A stretch of 41,238 nt of DNA, from contig JAGPKZ010000008.1 in NCBI GenBank assembly GCA_018053665.1, forward strand, positions 7,683-48,920. The letters are read 5' to 3'. The position numbers and the translations under genes were made by a program. This DNA comes from Prevotella sp. (GTDB lineage Bacteria; Bacteroidota; Bacteroidia; Bacteroidales; Bacteroidaceae). Position 1 is the first letter of the stretch. Each line of letters starts with the position of its first letter. Positions 17,532-26,500 of the stretch are shown piece by piece. The notes under the pieces are model-generated. The model was not told the origin of the DNA. It worked only from the letters and a program-made list of their open reading frames with translations, and ran no database searches.

Positions 17532-17773
17532 CAGGTAAACAAATGATGATCAAGAAGATTACAAGAATAAGATCGATGGCTATTACCATTATTTACAGTA
17601 GGGTTTTGAGATAACTTGCAAAGTATAGCGCTCATAATGGCGAGTACAGACCATCATAAACGAAGTAAGTGTCTATAAATGTACTGCATATTTCTGGTAG
17701 TTATTATTAACATCGTTCAAAAGACAATTATTTGTTATTATTGCTGTTAATAAATCATTTTAATACACCTCGT

Positions 17774-18910
17774 TTATAACGTGTGCTTAGAAATGAACTT
17801 ATTGAATTCACCTCGATAACCATTGAATACATTTATGTCAACGTTGCTGTGTATCCCCTTGACTTTTCCGTCAGGACATAACTGCCAATATACAAGATGC
17901 ACATCAGGTTTGTATTCTCCATATCTTGCAATCCATACAAGGTAATCTCTTTCCAAGTCAGGTGCTAATGGAAGGTATTTGTTTACGAATGACTGACTGA
18001 TATATAGAATTGGTTTCATTCCTGTCTGTTTCTCCACTATTCTAAGCCATATTCTTATATTATTGAATAATATTCCAGCACCACCTATCTTTTTTATCTG
18101 TGAAGGTAATGGTTCTACATCAAGTACAGGAGGTAAATCTCCCTTTCTGATATATGAGCGTTTAAGGAAATTGTATGCTTGAAGTCTTGCAGGTATGCTA
18201 GGGGTGAAAAAATGGTACGTTCCTGTATGTAGACCTTTGGCTCTGGCTGAATGATAATCTTTTTTATAGTAAGGATTGAATAGTCTTTTTCCTTCAGTGC
18301 TTTTAATATATATGAAACTGATAGGATAGTTAATCTTTCCAGTAACTCGCTTCTTGCTTAACGTTCCAAGACTAGTTATACGTAATTGATTCCAGTTTAT
18401 TCCATATCTTTTTCTGCCAACGATATGCTGATATTTTGATATGTCTATTCCGTATATTCGTTCACTGGTATAATAAGGACGCTCACCTTTGTAATTATTG
18501 TTTTTCCATTCACCAATCTTTAGTTTATTATTGGCAAATATAGCCATGCCGAATCCATCTTTTTTATCATTCTTCCAGCGTCCTTCATACATGAATCCTT
18601 CATTAGATTTGAAAACGCCATGTCCAGAAGCTTTACCATTTGCACTTAACTGTCCGATATATACTCCAAGTGAATCAACGCGTGTCCCGCTAGTTAAGGT
18701 ATCATTATGCCAGATGCCGGTAAATGTTCGTTTAAGGGAATCTGTAAATACTCCTTTGCCATTTTTAACGCCTTTATTTACAGCACCTTTATATATGGAA
18801 TTGCCTTCTTTAATGATTCCGTAACTGAAATTTTTACCAACACTCATTTCTCCACATGCAGAGCATAGTAGAGTGAATGATATTCCAATATATATATATA
18901 ATTTTTTCAA
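17774..18910 (-). CDS. Lipoprotein with MORN repeats and a GH25 lysozyme domain
   Basis: The 378-residue product starts with a lipoprotein signal ending LLCSAC (lipidated Cys19). Residues 38-145 hold about five MORN-type repeats (for example YKGAVNKGVKNGKGVF and YEGRWKNDKKDGFGM). Residues 153-370 form a glycoside hydrolase 25 muramidase domain: YGIDISKYQ (D156), IYIKSTEG, GTYHFF, PVLDVE (D264, E266), LYIS, YLVWIARY, YWQL and DINVF. The expected activity is cleavage of the N-acetylmuramate to N-acetylglucosamine bond in peptidoglycan, at a membrane surface. It is the last gene of a - strand unit, 3 nt after an unknown membrane-anchored protein. The role of the MORN part is unknown. Confidence 0.9.
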   Translation of the reverse strand: MKKLYIYIGISFTLLCSACGEMSVGKNFSYGIIKEGNSIYKGAVNKGVKNGKGVFTDSLKRTFTGIWHNDTLTSGTRVDSLGVYIGQLSANGKASGHGVFKSNEGFMYEGRWKNDKKDGFGMAIFANNKLKIGEWKNNNYKGERPYYTSERIYGIDISKYQHIVGRKRYGINWNQLRITSLGTLSKKRVTGKINYPISFIYIKSTEGKRLFNPYYKKDYHSARAKGLHTGTYHFFTPSIPARLQAYNFLKRSYIRKGDLPPVLDVEPLPSQIKKIGGAGILFNNIRIWLRIVEKQTGMKPILYISQSFVNKYLPLAPDLERDYLVWIARYGEYKPDVHLVYWQLCPDGKVKGIHSNVDINVFNGYRGEFNKFISKHTL

Positions 18911-18913
18911 TTT

Positions 18914-19861
18914 CTATTTATTATTAATAAAAGAATATATCTGTTCTCTCCAAATAATGCCGTTAGAAGTTTTTATTCCGCTAAATAGTCCTTTGTGGAA
19001 AAGTGTTTCTGTATATATACTTGAACCGTTATCAGCTATTTCTTCAGGGCACGGAGTGTCAAATCTAAAACATACAGCCATAACTTTTTTCTTCTTGTCA
19101 CTTTTCCATGGCATTATGCTTACTGCATTAACGTTATCTGGCATAGTATTATTGAAGTTTCTTAACAGCTGTATTCTGTTGTCAGAAGACTTCTTTATCA
19201 AATAGCAAACTTGCTTTATGTTTTGTTTCTTTTTGTTTTTACATGTTGCTATATATTGATCTTTAATATATATCTTGATGTGCTTGGATTTCTTAATTTC
19301 CTTTAGTATAGCTAATTCTTTGTTTATAGAGTCCTTATATGCATGTATTTTTGTAGCATACTTCGCCACCATGTTATATCCTTCATCTTGGACACCATGA
19401 ACTTTGAGATAGTATTTAAGTTCGCTTTGTTTCTGAGTTATACTTATATTTTCTTTTTTGAGATACACAATCTCTCTTTCAGTAAAGCCTTCTGGTGTTA
19501 TATTCTTTATTATAAGATCAGTCGTATCACTGACAGACGATATTATTTTTCCTTCACATGACGGGTATAACCAACTTTGATTTATCCAAAATCCTTCAGA
19601 TTCTGTTTCGTTGTTGATAATATTTTCTTTATTCCATGTAAGTCCTTCCATAAGACTGTCAGAATTGATAAATGCAAAAAATAGATTGTGTCCATTGGCA
19701 TCACTTAAGACATAATGGCGCTTACAATCTATTTTAACTACAGAAGCCAATGAGCTTTTATTATCATCAGGCCATATTCTGGAAATTATCCATATAGCTA
19801 AAACTGTCACTATGACAGGTAAAGCTATATAGATAATAATGTTTTTTAATCTCATTTTCAT
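18914..19861 (-). CDS. Unknown membrane-anchored protein
   Basis: I do not recognise this 315-residue protein. It has one N-terminal transmembrane segment (IIIYIALPVIVTVLAIWII, about residues 8-26) and would then be periplasmic. The rest mixes short beta-like stretches with a Lys-rich helical segment (KYATKIHAYKDSINKELAIL, about 165-185) and has several cysteines (C46, C102, C208, C219). Its start overlaps the stop of the LolA-like gene as ATGA, and its stop is 3 nt before the lysozyme lipoprotein, so all three are probably translated from one message. Position suggests an envelope role, but no function can be given. Confidence 0.75.
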   Translation of the reverse strand: MKMRLKNIIIYIALPVIVTVLAIWIISRIWPDDNKSSLASVVKIDCKRHYVLSDANGHNLFFAFINSDSLMEGLTWNKENIINNETESEGFWINQSWLYPSCEGKIISSVSDTTDLIIKNITPEGFTEREIVYLKKENISITQKQSELKYYLKVHGVQDEGYNMVAKYATKIHAYKDSINKELAILKEIKKSKHIKIYIKDQYIATCKNKKKQNIKQVCYLIKKSSDNRIQLLRNFNNTMPDNVNAVSIMPWKSDKKKKVMAVCFRFDTPCPEEIADNGSSIYTETLFHKGLFSGIKTSNGIIWREQIYSFINNK

Positions 19862-20466
19862 CTCAAGTCGATGATTTCAGCCTTTGGATAGTCCTTTGAA
19901 TTAAAAGAGAATATATCGTTACTCAGATTATTTGCCTTAAAGTTGGAAATATTAATTATTGTCCAGTTCTTACCTTGCAACATTCTTACATTACTAGGAT
20001 TGTATGTTCTCTTGTTGATAGTTATGTAAAGTTCCTGAAGACTGCGCTGCTTATTTTGTGCAGTCATGTGAATTTGATAAGAATTACCAACAGATTTCAT
20101 GCTTAGATTATATCCAGTCTTGTATATAGTGATAAACTTATATGGATTCATTTGTGCCTGTTTAGCCTCATTAGGATTCGTTACATTAACTTCATTTGTA
20201 GTGTTCATGTATGTCCATTGCGTCTTGCCATTGAACCATACTGTGGTCTTAGGAGTGTTGGCATAAAACTTATTACCTTTAATGGCAATAGTTCCAGATG
20301 TAGCACCAAGGCTTTTGCCGCTGACAGAAAAGTTAGCACTTGCACCTCCTTTACGCCCAATAACACCTGCTGTTTTGTCTAGTATTCTTGCTGCCTGAGC
20401 AGCACCTTGAGCTGACACACATAAAGTGAGTAGCATCATTAATGAAATAAGAGTAAATTTTTTCAT
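19858..20466 (-). CDS. LolA-like outer-membrane lipoprotein carrier protein
   Basis: This 202-residue secreted protein has a signal peptide (MKKFTLISLMMLLTLCVSA, cleavage before QGAA) and then the LolA-type order of beta strands: SANFSVSGKSLGATSGTIAI, KFYANTPKTTVWFNGKTQWT, TNEVNVTNPNEA and a C-terminal IINISNFKANN. LolA carries lipoproteins from the inner-membrane Lol complex to the outer membrane. Its pairing with ftsK just upstream is, to my knowledge, common in Bacteroidales. Divergence from proteobacterial LolA makes the family call good but the exact client set uncertain. Confidence 0.85.
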   Translation of the reverse strand: MKKFTLISLMMLLTLCVSAQGAAQAARILDKTAGVIGRKGGASANFSVSGKSLGATSGTIAIKGNKFYANTPKTTVWFNGKTQWTYMNTTNEVNVTNPNEAKQAQMNPYKFITIYKTGYNLSMKSVGNSYQIHMTAQNKQRSLQELYITINKRTYNPSNVRMLQGKNWTIINISNFKANNLSNDIFSFNSKDYPKAEIIDLR

Positions 20467-20494
20467 TATTTTTTTATTTATGTTTTGTTTTGTG

Positions 20495-20502
20495 CAAAGT
20501 TA
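20495..20502 (-). promoter_or_regulatory. -7 box for the LolA-like gene
   Basis: CAAAGTTA on the + strand reads TAACTTTG on the - strand, 29 nt upstream of the start codon. The matching -33 position falls in an inverted repeat arm (20511-20526) without a clear TTTG. Confidence 0.5.
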
Positions 20503-20510
20503 TATAATTA

Positions 20511-20573
20511 AAATAGGATTTAAATGATTCTGTAGAAATTTTATCTAACTTTTGAAACATTTAAATCCTATTT
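20511..20573. repeat. 16-bp perfect inverted repeat between ftsK and the LolA-like gene
   Basis: AAATAGGATTTAAATG (20511-20526) is exactly complementary to CATTTAAATCCTATTT (20558-20573), with a 31-nt centre. Three more pairs form beyond one mismatch. The right arm ends 7 nt before the ftsK stop codon and the left arm is 9 nt from the LolA-like -7 box. It could be an ftsK terminator-like fold, an RNA processing site or an operator. Confidence 0.8.
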
Positions 20574-20580
20574 AAATAAT

Positions 20581-23079
20581 CTATTCACTTCGTAGTTGAC
20601 GGATTAGTGTATTAAGTTGATTCTCGTCTTGGATTAAAACCTCACGAGGTTTACTTCCTTGAGCGGAACCGACAATACCAACATGTTCAAGTTGGTCCAT
20701 CAGTCGTCCTGCTCTGTTATATCCTATTGAGAAGCGTCTTTGTATCATACTTGTTGAACCCTGTTGCGAAAGAACGATTGCATGTGCTGCCTCCTCAAAA
20801 TATGGATCCAGATTAGATATGTCTGTATTACCATTGCCTATAGTGCAATTATTACCGTCATCAACAGGTTCTGGAAGTTCCATCGGCTCAATAGGACCAG
20901 GTTGTCCACAAATGTACTCATTGATGCGCTCAATTTCAGGAGTGTCTACAAATGCACATTGTACACGAACAGGTTCATTTCCGTTTAGGAATAACAAGTC
21001 TCCTCGTCCTATAAGTTGGTTAGCTCCAGAACGGTCAAGGATAGTGCGTGAGTCAATCTGTGAACTTACACGGAAGGCCATTCGTCCAGGGAAGTTGGCT
21101 TTGATATTACCAGTGATAATCTTTGTCGTAGGTCTTTGTGTTGCAATAACCATGTGAATACCAACTGCACGAGCCAACTGTGCTATACGGGCGATAGGTA
21201 ATTCAATTTCCTTACCAGCAGTCATAATCAAGTCGCCAAACTCATCTATTATCACGACTATATATGGCATGTATTCATGTCCCTTTGTGAGATCTAGCCT
21301 ATGATTTACAAATTTGGCATTATATTCTTTTATATTTTTTGCTCCAGCAATCTTCAGTAAATCATATCTGTGATCCATAAGTGCGCATAGACTGTTAAGT
21401 GTTCTTACAACCTTTGTGACATCTGTGATTATTGGTTCTTCTTCGTTTTCATCCAGACAAGCCAAGAAATAGTTTGATATCTTATGATACACGCTGAATT
21501 CAACCTTCTTAGGATCAACAAGGACGAATTTAAGTTCGTTTGGATGCTTCTTATAGAGTAGGGAGGTTATTATTGCATTCAGACCTACAGATTTACCTTG
21601 TCCAGTTGCACCTGCAACAAGCAAGTGAGGTATCTTAGCCAAATCCACCATAAATACTTCGTTGGTAATGGTTTTACCAAGTGCAAGCGGTAATTCCATT
21701 TTAGTCTCCATAAACTTTTTAGAATTAAGGATGCTTTCCATAGAAACAATCTGTGGCTTGTTGTTAGGTACTTCAATACCTATAGTTCCTTTGCCAGGGA
21801 TTGGGGCAATTATACGGATGCCAAGAGCTGAAAGACTTAGTGCAATATCATCTTCAAGATTTCTAATCTTTGATATTCTCACACCTTCAGCTGGTGTTAT
21901 CTCGTACAAAGTAATAGTAGGACCTACTGTGGCTTTAATCTCCTTGATTGAGACTCCGAAGCTGTTAAGGACCTCAACTATTCTTGCATTGTTTGCCTTT
22001 ATTTCTTCCATGTCAACATTTGGCTTTCCGTCGTTGTCATACTTCTTTAGAAGTTCAAGGGTTGGTCTTTTGTATTTAGTGAAAGGCTCCAATGGATCTA
22101 TAGGTGTACTTAGTATTTCTTCAATATTGACTTTGTTGCTATCAGCTTTTTCTTCATCCTTAGCTACTTCAATAGTTAACTTGTTAGTATTTGAATCTTT
22201 ATCAATTATTGGCGCAACAATAGCTGTTGGAGATATATTTTCAGGCAAGTTGTCGGTCTTGGCACTTATCGTATTTCCAAAATCAGTGAGATCAACAATA
22301 GGTGAAGGTATATCCTCTGGCATTGTCTCCGGTATTTCAACAGCCTCAAGAGGTTTTTCTTCTACTTCAGCCTCATCATTATTCTCTGTATCTATTTCTG
22401 GATTTCCATTTTTTTGTTCGTGATTTGTTACAGTGAATTTAACTTTAGAAGTGAGATATTTTACTGGATTCATCGCTTTTTTAACCACTTCAATAGTCTC
22501 TGCACTCAGATATGTAAGGAAGGCAATTGCTGTAAAAAATAATATTACGGTAAGTCCTGGAGGACCAACAATGTTTTCCAAATGCTGCACACAATAAAGA
22601 CCATGATTTCCACCAGGGTTGAAAACAAAATCGCCCATAATAGGAGTTAAGAACTTAGCGAAAGTCACAGAACTCCAAATCATAACAAGCATTGTTCCGA
22701 AAAACCATTTCCATAGATTTATTTTGTATATAGCCATCATCTTTAGTCCTGCAAGTATTATAAAGGCAGGTATTAAAAAAGAAGGTAAACCAAAGTTAAC
22801 GTACATTAGCTCATATGCGACAATGGCACCAATAGAACTGCCATAATTGGCAAATTCTCGGTTTGTGTTAATCCATTCACCAGGACGTAAATCGTCAAGC
22901 AAACTTTGATCAGATTGACCTGTTGACAAATATGATACCATTACAATAATAGTATATATTGCCAATAATAACAAAACTAGTCCTATAAGGAAGTCTGTTT
23001 TTTCACTGTTGAAAATATTTCTAAAGCCAACTGCTTCTCCTATGTTTTTTGGTTTGCGGTCAGATTTTTTTCTTGTCAT
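20581..23079 (-). CDS. ftsK: DNA translocase FtsK
   Basis: FtsK couples division to chromosome segregation by pumping DNA through the septum. The 832-residue protein has four to five membrane helices in the first 200 residues, an acidic Pro/Glu-rich linker to about 345, then the motor. Motor motifs are Walker A GATGQGKSVGLN (near residue 489), Walker B VVIIDEFGDLIM (near 611) and IATQRPTTKIITGNIKANFP. The C-terminal gamma winged-helix domain (STSMIQRRFSIGYNRAGRLM) reads polar DNA motifs and contacts XerD in the family. The linker is short compared with E. coli FtsK. It diverges from the exonuclease gene. Confidence 0.97.
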   Translation of the reverse strand: MTRKKSDRKPKNIGEAVGFRNIFNSEKTDFLIGLVLLLLAIYTIIVMVSYLSTGQSDQSLLDDLRPGEWINTNREFANYGSSIGAIVAYELMYVNFGLPSFLIPAFIILAGLKMMAIYKINLWKWFFGTMLVMIWSSVTFAKFLTPIMGDFVFNPGGNHGLYCVQHLENIVGPPGLTVILFFTAIAFLTYLSAETIEVVKKAMNPVKYLTSKVKFTVTNHEQKNGNPEIDTENNDEAEVEEKPLEAVEIPETMPEDIPSPIVDLTDFGNTISAKTDNLPENISPTAIVAPIIDKDSNTNKLTIEVAKDEEKADSNKVNIEEILSTPIDPLEPFTKYKRPTLELLKKYDNDGKPNVDMEEIKANNARIVEVLNSFGVSIKEIKATVGPTITLYEITPAEGVRISKIRNLEDDIALSLSALGIRIIAPIPGKGTIGIEVPNNKPQIVSMESILNSKKFMETKMELPLALGKTITNEVFMVDLAKIPHLLVAGATGQGKSVGLNAIITSLLYKKHPNELKFVLVDPKKVEFSVYHKISNYFLACLDENEEEPIITDVTKVVRTLNSLCALMDHRYDLLKIAGAKNIKEYNAKFVNHRLDLTKGHEYMPYIVVIIDEFGDLIMTAGKEIELPIARIAQLARAVGIHMVIATQRPTTKIITGNIKANFPGRMAFRVSSQIDSRTILDRSGANQLIGRGDLLFLNGNEPVRVQCAFVDTPEIERINEYICGQPGPIEPMELPEPVDDGNNCTIGNGNTDISNLDPYFEEAAHAIVLSQQGSTSMIQRRFSIGYNRAGRLMDQLEHVGIVGSAQGSKPREVLIQDENQLNTLIRQLRSE

Positions 23080-23103
23080 GTGCTTTTTATATAGAATTTA
23101 ATG

Positions 23104-23111
23104 CAAAATTA
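23104..23111 (-). promoter_or_regulatory. -7 box for ftsK
   Basis: CAAAATTA on the + strand reads TAATTTTG on the - strand, 25 nt upstream of the ftsK start. No clear -33 element is seen. Confidence 0.5.
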
Positions 23112-23154
23112 GCTGAAAAATCCGAGAAACGGCATGCTTTTCATAACTTTTTTT

Positions 23155-23162
23155 TAAATTTG
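23155..23162 (+). promoter_or_regulatory. -7 box for the exonuclease gene
   Basis: TAAATTTG lies 22 nt before the ATG at 23184. The ATG at 23172 would leave almost no leader, which favours 23184 as the start. No clear -33 TTTG is present. Confidence 0.5.
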
Positions 23163-23183
23163 CACTTAGATATGTATTTAAAG

Positions 23184-23849
23184 ATGAAAAAAACTATTTA
23201 TAGTAAATTTGATAAGAAGCTTATATCAGATCTTCCTGCTGTTCTTTTTACAGGTAGGATAATCACTGTTATAAGTGAGGTTGATGCTGATAAAGCTGTG
23301 GATTATTTGCTATCATGCGATATTCTCGGCGTTGATACAGAAACTCGTCCCACATTTCATAAAGGGGATCAACATAAAGTTGCACTTCTTCAAGTGTCAT
23401 CAAGAGACACTTGTTTCCTTTTTAGGTTAAATTGCATTGGTTTGACACCTTCAATCATTCGCCTGTTAGAAGATAAAACTGTACCCAAAATTGGACTTTC
23501 ATGGCATGATGATATACTTTCATTGCATCGTAGAGTAGATTTCAAACCTGGTTTTTTCATTGATTTGCAAAATATTGTGGGAAATGTAGGAGTAAAAGAT
23601 TTAAGTCTACAAAAGCTTTACGCAAATTTATTCCATCAGAAAATCAGTAAGAGGCAAAGACTTACAAACTGGGAAGCTGATGTTTTGAACGATAAGCAGA
23701 AGCAATACGCGGCTACTGATGCGTGGACATGTATTAATCTATATGAGGAGATTGTTAGATTGAATGCTTCAAAAGAATATGAACTGGTTACGTTAGAAGA
23801 ACCTAAGTCGGAAAATATTTCACAGAGTGTGGAAGTGACATCAATGTAA
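23184..23849 (+). CDS. 3'-5' exonuclease of the DEDDy (RNase D-like) family
   Basis: The 221-residue protein is a stand-alone DEDDy exonuclease domain: Exo I GVDTETRP, Exo II in LSWHDDILSL and Exo III YAATDAWTC, carrying the tyrosine of the DEDDy type. The family trims RNA or DNA 3' ends (RNase D, WRN-like). No HRDC domain follows, so it is shorter than RNase D. In-frame starts at 23049 and 23172 exist, but the first overlaps ftsK, and the -7 box at 23155-23162 favours 23184. rlmI and tilS follow on the same strand, a neighbourhood of RNA-acting enzymes. The substrate is not known. Confidence 0.9.
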   Translation: MKKTIYSKFDKKLISDLPAVLFTGRIITVISEVDADKAVDYLLSCDILGVDTETRPTFHKGDQHKVALLQVSSRDTCFLFRLNCIGLTPSIIRLLEDKTVPKIGLSWHDDILSLHRRVDFKPGFFIDLQNIVGNVGVKDLSLQKLYANLFHQKISKRQRLTNWEADVLNDKQKQYAATDAWTCINLYEEIVRLNASKEYELVTLEEPKSENISQSVEVTSM

Positions 23850-23923
23850 TTGAATTTTAATTATGCATATAGTGAAGTTCTTTTAACTTTAAATATGTGC
23901 TTACTTTATTAATAATAAAAATT

Positions 23924-25105
23924 ATGTATAAATCAATATACCTTAAAAAAGGTAAGGAAGAGTCTTTAAAACGCTTTCATCCTTGGATTTTCTCAGGAGC
24001 AATTCATCATATGGATGACGGTATTAATGAGGGAGAAATAGTAAGAGTTATTACTGTTTCTGGTGATTTTATAGCTGTAGGGCACTATCAGATTGGTTCT
24101 ATTACAGTTAGAGTGCTTTCTTTTAAGGATATAGAAATTAACCATGAATTTTGGTGCTCTAGACTTAAAAGTGCATTTGAGGTACGAAAAAGTATCAATA
24201 TTGCTGATAATTCTTCAAATAACACCTATCGACTAGTTCATGGTGAAGGTGATAATTTGCCAGGATTGATTATTGATTGTTATGGCGATACTGCTGTAAT
24301 GCAGGCTCATAGCGTAGGTATGCATCTGTGTAGAAATGAGGTTTCTAAGGCACTTATTGAAGTTATTGGCGATAGAATTAAGAATATCTATTATAAGAGT
24401 GAAACTACGCTCCCATTTAAAGCTGATTTAGGACAGGAAAATGGATTTATCTACGGTTCGACCGATGATGATATAGCTGTTGAAAATGGATTAAAGTTTC
24501 ATGTTGATTGGTTACGTGGACAAAAAACCGGATTTTTTGTTGATCAAAGAGAAAGTAGAAGTCTGTTGGAGAAATACGCGAAGGGGCGTAGTGTACTTAA
24601 TATGTTTTGCTATACCGGTGGCTTTTCTGTTTATGCCATGCGTGGACAGGCTGAGTTGGTGCATTCTGTAGATAGTAGTGCCAAGGCTATAGAACTTACA
24701 AATAATAATGTAGAACTTAATTTTCCTGGTGATACCCGTCACGAGGCTTTTTGTGAAGACGCATTTAAGTATCTTGAGAGTAATGATGATAAGTATGATC
24801 TTATTATTCTTGACCCTCCTGCTTTTGCAAAGCACCGTTCGGCATTGCATAATGCCTTGAAGGGATATACTCGATTGAATGTAAAAGGTTTCCAAAAAAT
24901 CAAGCATGGTGGTATTTTATTCACATTTAGTTGCTCACAGGTTGTTACTAAAGATAATTTCCGCAATGCTGTGTTTACAGCTGCAGCACAAGCAGGACGC
25001 AAGGTAAGAATCCTTCATCAACTCCATCAACCGGCTGATCATCCTATTAATATCTACCATCCAGAAGGTGAGTATCTTAAAGGATTCGTACTTTATGTTG
25101 AATAA
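23924..25105 (+). CDS. rlmI: 23S rRNA (cytosine-C5) methyltransferase, RlmI-like
   Basis: The 393-residue protein has an N-terminal PUA domain (SLKRFHPWIFSGAI), a middle domain (RLVHGEGDNLPGLIIDCYGD) and a Rossmann methyltransferase with LNMFCYTGGFSVYAM (SAM site) and LDPPAFAK. SCSQV supplies a cysteine in the position used by m5C enzymes. In E. coli RlmI methylates C1962 of 23S rRNA. The ATG at 23924 is chosen over a GTG at 23897. It overlaps tilS by 11 nt. Site specificity is assumed from the family. Confidence 0.88.
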   Translation: MYKSIYLKKGKEESLKRFHPWIFSGAIHHMDDGINEGEIVRVITVSGDFIAVGHYQIGSITVRVLSFKDIEINHEFWCSRLKSAFEVRKSINIADNSSNNTYRLVHGEGDNLPGLIIDCYGDTAVMQAHSVGMHLCRNEVSKALIEVIGDRIKNIYYKSETTLPFKADLGQENGFIYGSTDDDIAVENGLKFHVDWLRGQKTGFFVDQRESRSLLEKYAKGRSVLNMFCYTGGFSVYAMRGQAELVHSVDSSAKAIELTNNNVELNFPGDTRHEAFCEDAFKYLESNDDKYDLIILDPPAFAKHRSALHNALKGYTRLNVKGFQKIKHGGILFTFSCSQVVTKDNFRNAVFTAAAQAGRKVRILHQLHQPADHPINIYHPEGEYLKGFVLYVE

Positions 25106-26453
25106 GTTTGCTCTGCGTGTTAAGCGATATGTCGAGATAAATCATTTGCTTAGTGCTAATGGGCGTTATCTTGTAGCTTTAAGCGGAGGAAGCGACAGTG
25201 TTGCTCTTCTTCGTGCGATGATTGATTTGGGATATTGCATTGAAGCTATGCATTGCAATTTTCATCTTCGTGGTGAAGAGTCGGATAGAGATGAAAAGTT
25301 TTGCGAGAATTTATGTAATGAGCATAATATACCATTTCACCGTGTCCATTTTGATACAAAGTCTTATGCAGCATTGCACAAGGTTAGTATCGAAATGGCA
25401 GCTCGTGAACTCAGATATAATTATTTTGAGCAATTGCGCACTGATTTGTCTGCTGATGCAATATTAGTTGCACATCATCGTGATGATAGTGTTGAAACGC
25501 TTCTTATAAACCTTATTCGTGGAACTGGTTTACATGGACTACAAGGTATTTCATGTAAGAATGGTTATATTATTAGACCACTTCTTGATGTCAGTCGTAG
25601 TGATATTCTTGATTACCTGAATTTTGCCAAACAAAACTATGTTACTGATAGTTCCAATAATGTTGACGATGTTACACGCAACAAGATAAGGCTTAATATT
25701 ATTCCATTATTAAATCAGATCAATCCATCAGCAAGTGCTGATATCGCGAAAACTGCTAATAGAATAAGGCAAGCTGCTTATATTTTCGATGAAGCGATAA
25801 AGAAAAGTGTAGACGAAGTTATCGTTAAAAAGACAGATTCTTGCATATATATTGATATTGCTAGACTGAAATCAATGATTTCATCGGAGTATATTTTATA
25901 TTCCATTATTCATGATTATTCATTTACTCCATCACAGATAGAGCAGATTTCTGAAAATTTAGATGCTAATTCGGGTAAAATGTGGAAGTCAAAATCGCAT
26001 AACTTGTTGATTGACAGAGGAATGATTATCATTAATAGTGTAGGTCTTGACGATTCTCATAATAAGACAATGAAGATTCCTGAGACAGGCAACTATTTTT
26101 ATAATGAAGGCTTGGAATTTTGTTTTAAGATGTCTGACATCAGTTCTGATTTCAAACCAAGTAAAATAGCTGAAGTCGTTACATTGGATGCTGATAAAGT
26201 AAAATTTCCACTTATTATTCGTCATATAAAAACTGCCGATAGATTCGTCCCTTTTGGAATGAAGGGCAGTAAATTACTTAGTGATTTCCTAACTGATAAT
26301 AAGTTGACTATTTTTGATAAGCAGGCACAGCTTGTTATAGAAGATGCAAACGAACATTTAATTTGGGTTGCCGGACTTAGAACAGATAATAGGTTTAGGA
26401 TAATGAATGAGTCAAGACACTGTTTAACGATAGAAATGCGCAGTCATGTTTGA
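25095..26453 (+). CDS. tilS: tRNA(Ile)-lysidine synthase TilS
   Basis: TilS modifies C34 of the AUA-reading tRNA(Ile) to lysidine, which sets both its codon and its charging. The 452-residue protein has the N-type PP-loop motif ALSGGSDSVALL, CNFHLRGEESDRDE, VAHHRDDSVETLLINLIRGTG and the C-terminal TilS domain (RHIKTADRFVPFGMKGSKLL). An in-frame GTG at 25068 would lengthen it by nine residues; the ATG at 25095 is preferred. The 11-nt overlap with rlmI suggests coupling. A bidirectional terminator follows. Confidence 0.95.
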   Translation: MLNKFALRVKRYVEINHLLSANGRYLVALSGGSDSVALLRAMIDLGYCIEAMHCNFHLRGEESDRDEKFCENLCNEHNIPFHRVHFDTKSYAALHKVSIEMAARELRYNYFEQLRTDLSADAILVAHHRDDSVETLLINLIRGTGLHGLQGISCKNGYIIRPLLDVSRSDILDYLNFAKQNYVTDSSNNVDDVTRNKIRLNIIPLLNQINPSASADIAKTANRIRQAAYIFDEAIKKSVDEVIVKKTDSCIYIDIARLKSMISSEYILYSIIHDYSFTPSQIEQISENLDANSGKMWKSKSHNLLIDRGMIIINSVGLDDSHNKTMKIPETGNYFYNEGLEFCFKMSDISSDFKPSKIAEVVTLDADKVKFPLIIRHIKTADRFVPFGMKGSKLLSDFLTDNKLTIFDKQAQLVIEDANEHLIWVAGLRTDNRFRIMNESRHCLTIEMRSHV

Positions 26454-26500
26454 AACGTTTACAAGATATACCAATTAATGGTATGCTTTATAATAGCATA

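Larger units (their letters stand above)
17003..17773. other. Gene-free stretch between leuB and the lysozyme gene
   Basis: This 771-nt stretch, the longest without a convincing gene, lies between the convergent ends of leuB and the MORN-GH25 gene. It holds an inverted cluster of GTGACATTA boxes (17050-17142) and a tandem dyad array (17372-17531). A lone -7-like TAGTTTTG lies at 17366-17373 without a -33 partner. The remainder (17143-17365 and 17532-17773) is A/T-rich, and I see nothing in it beyond a 23-codon reading frame at 17543-17614. Confidence 0.7.

Noticed and set aside
21662-22423. Long + strand open frame of 253 codons
   Set aside because: It lies fully antisense within ftsK, whose protein is intact and well conserved; the antisense translation shows no family motif and reflects codon bias of the real gene.
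23897-23923. Earlier GTG start for rlmI
   Set aside because: The added residues are hydrophobic and outside the conserved PUA start; the ATG at 23924 fits the family.
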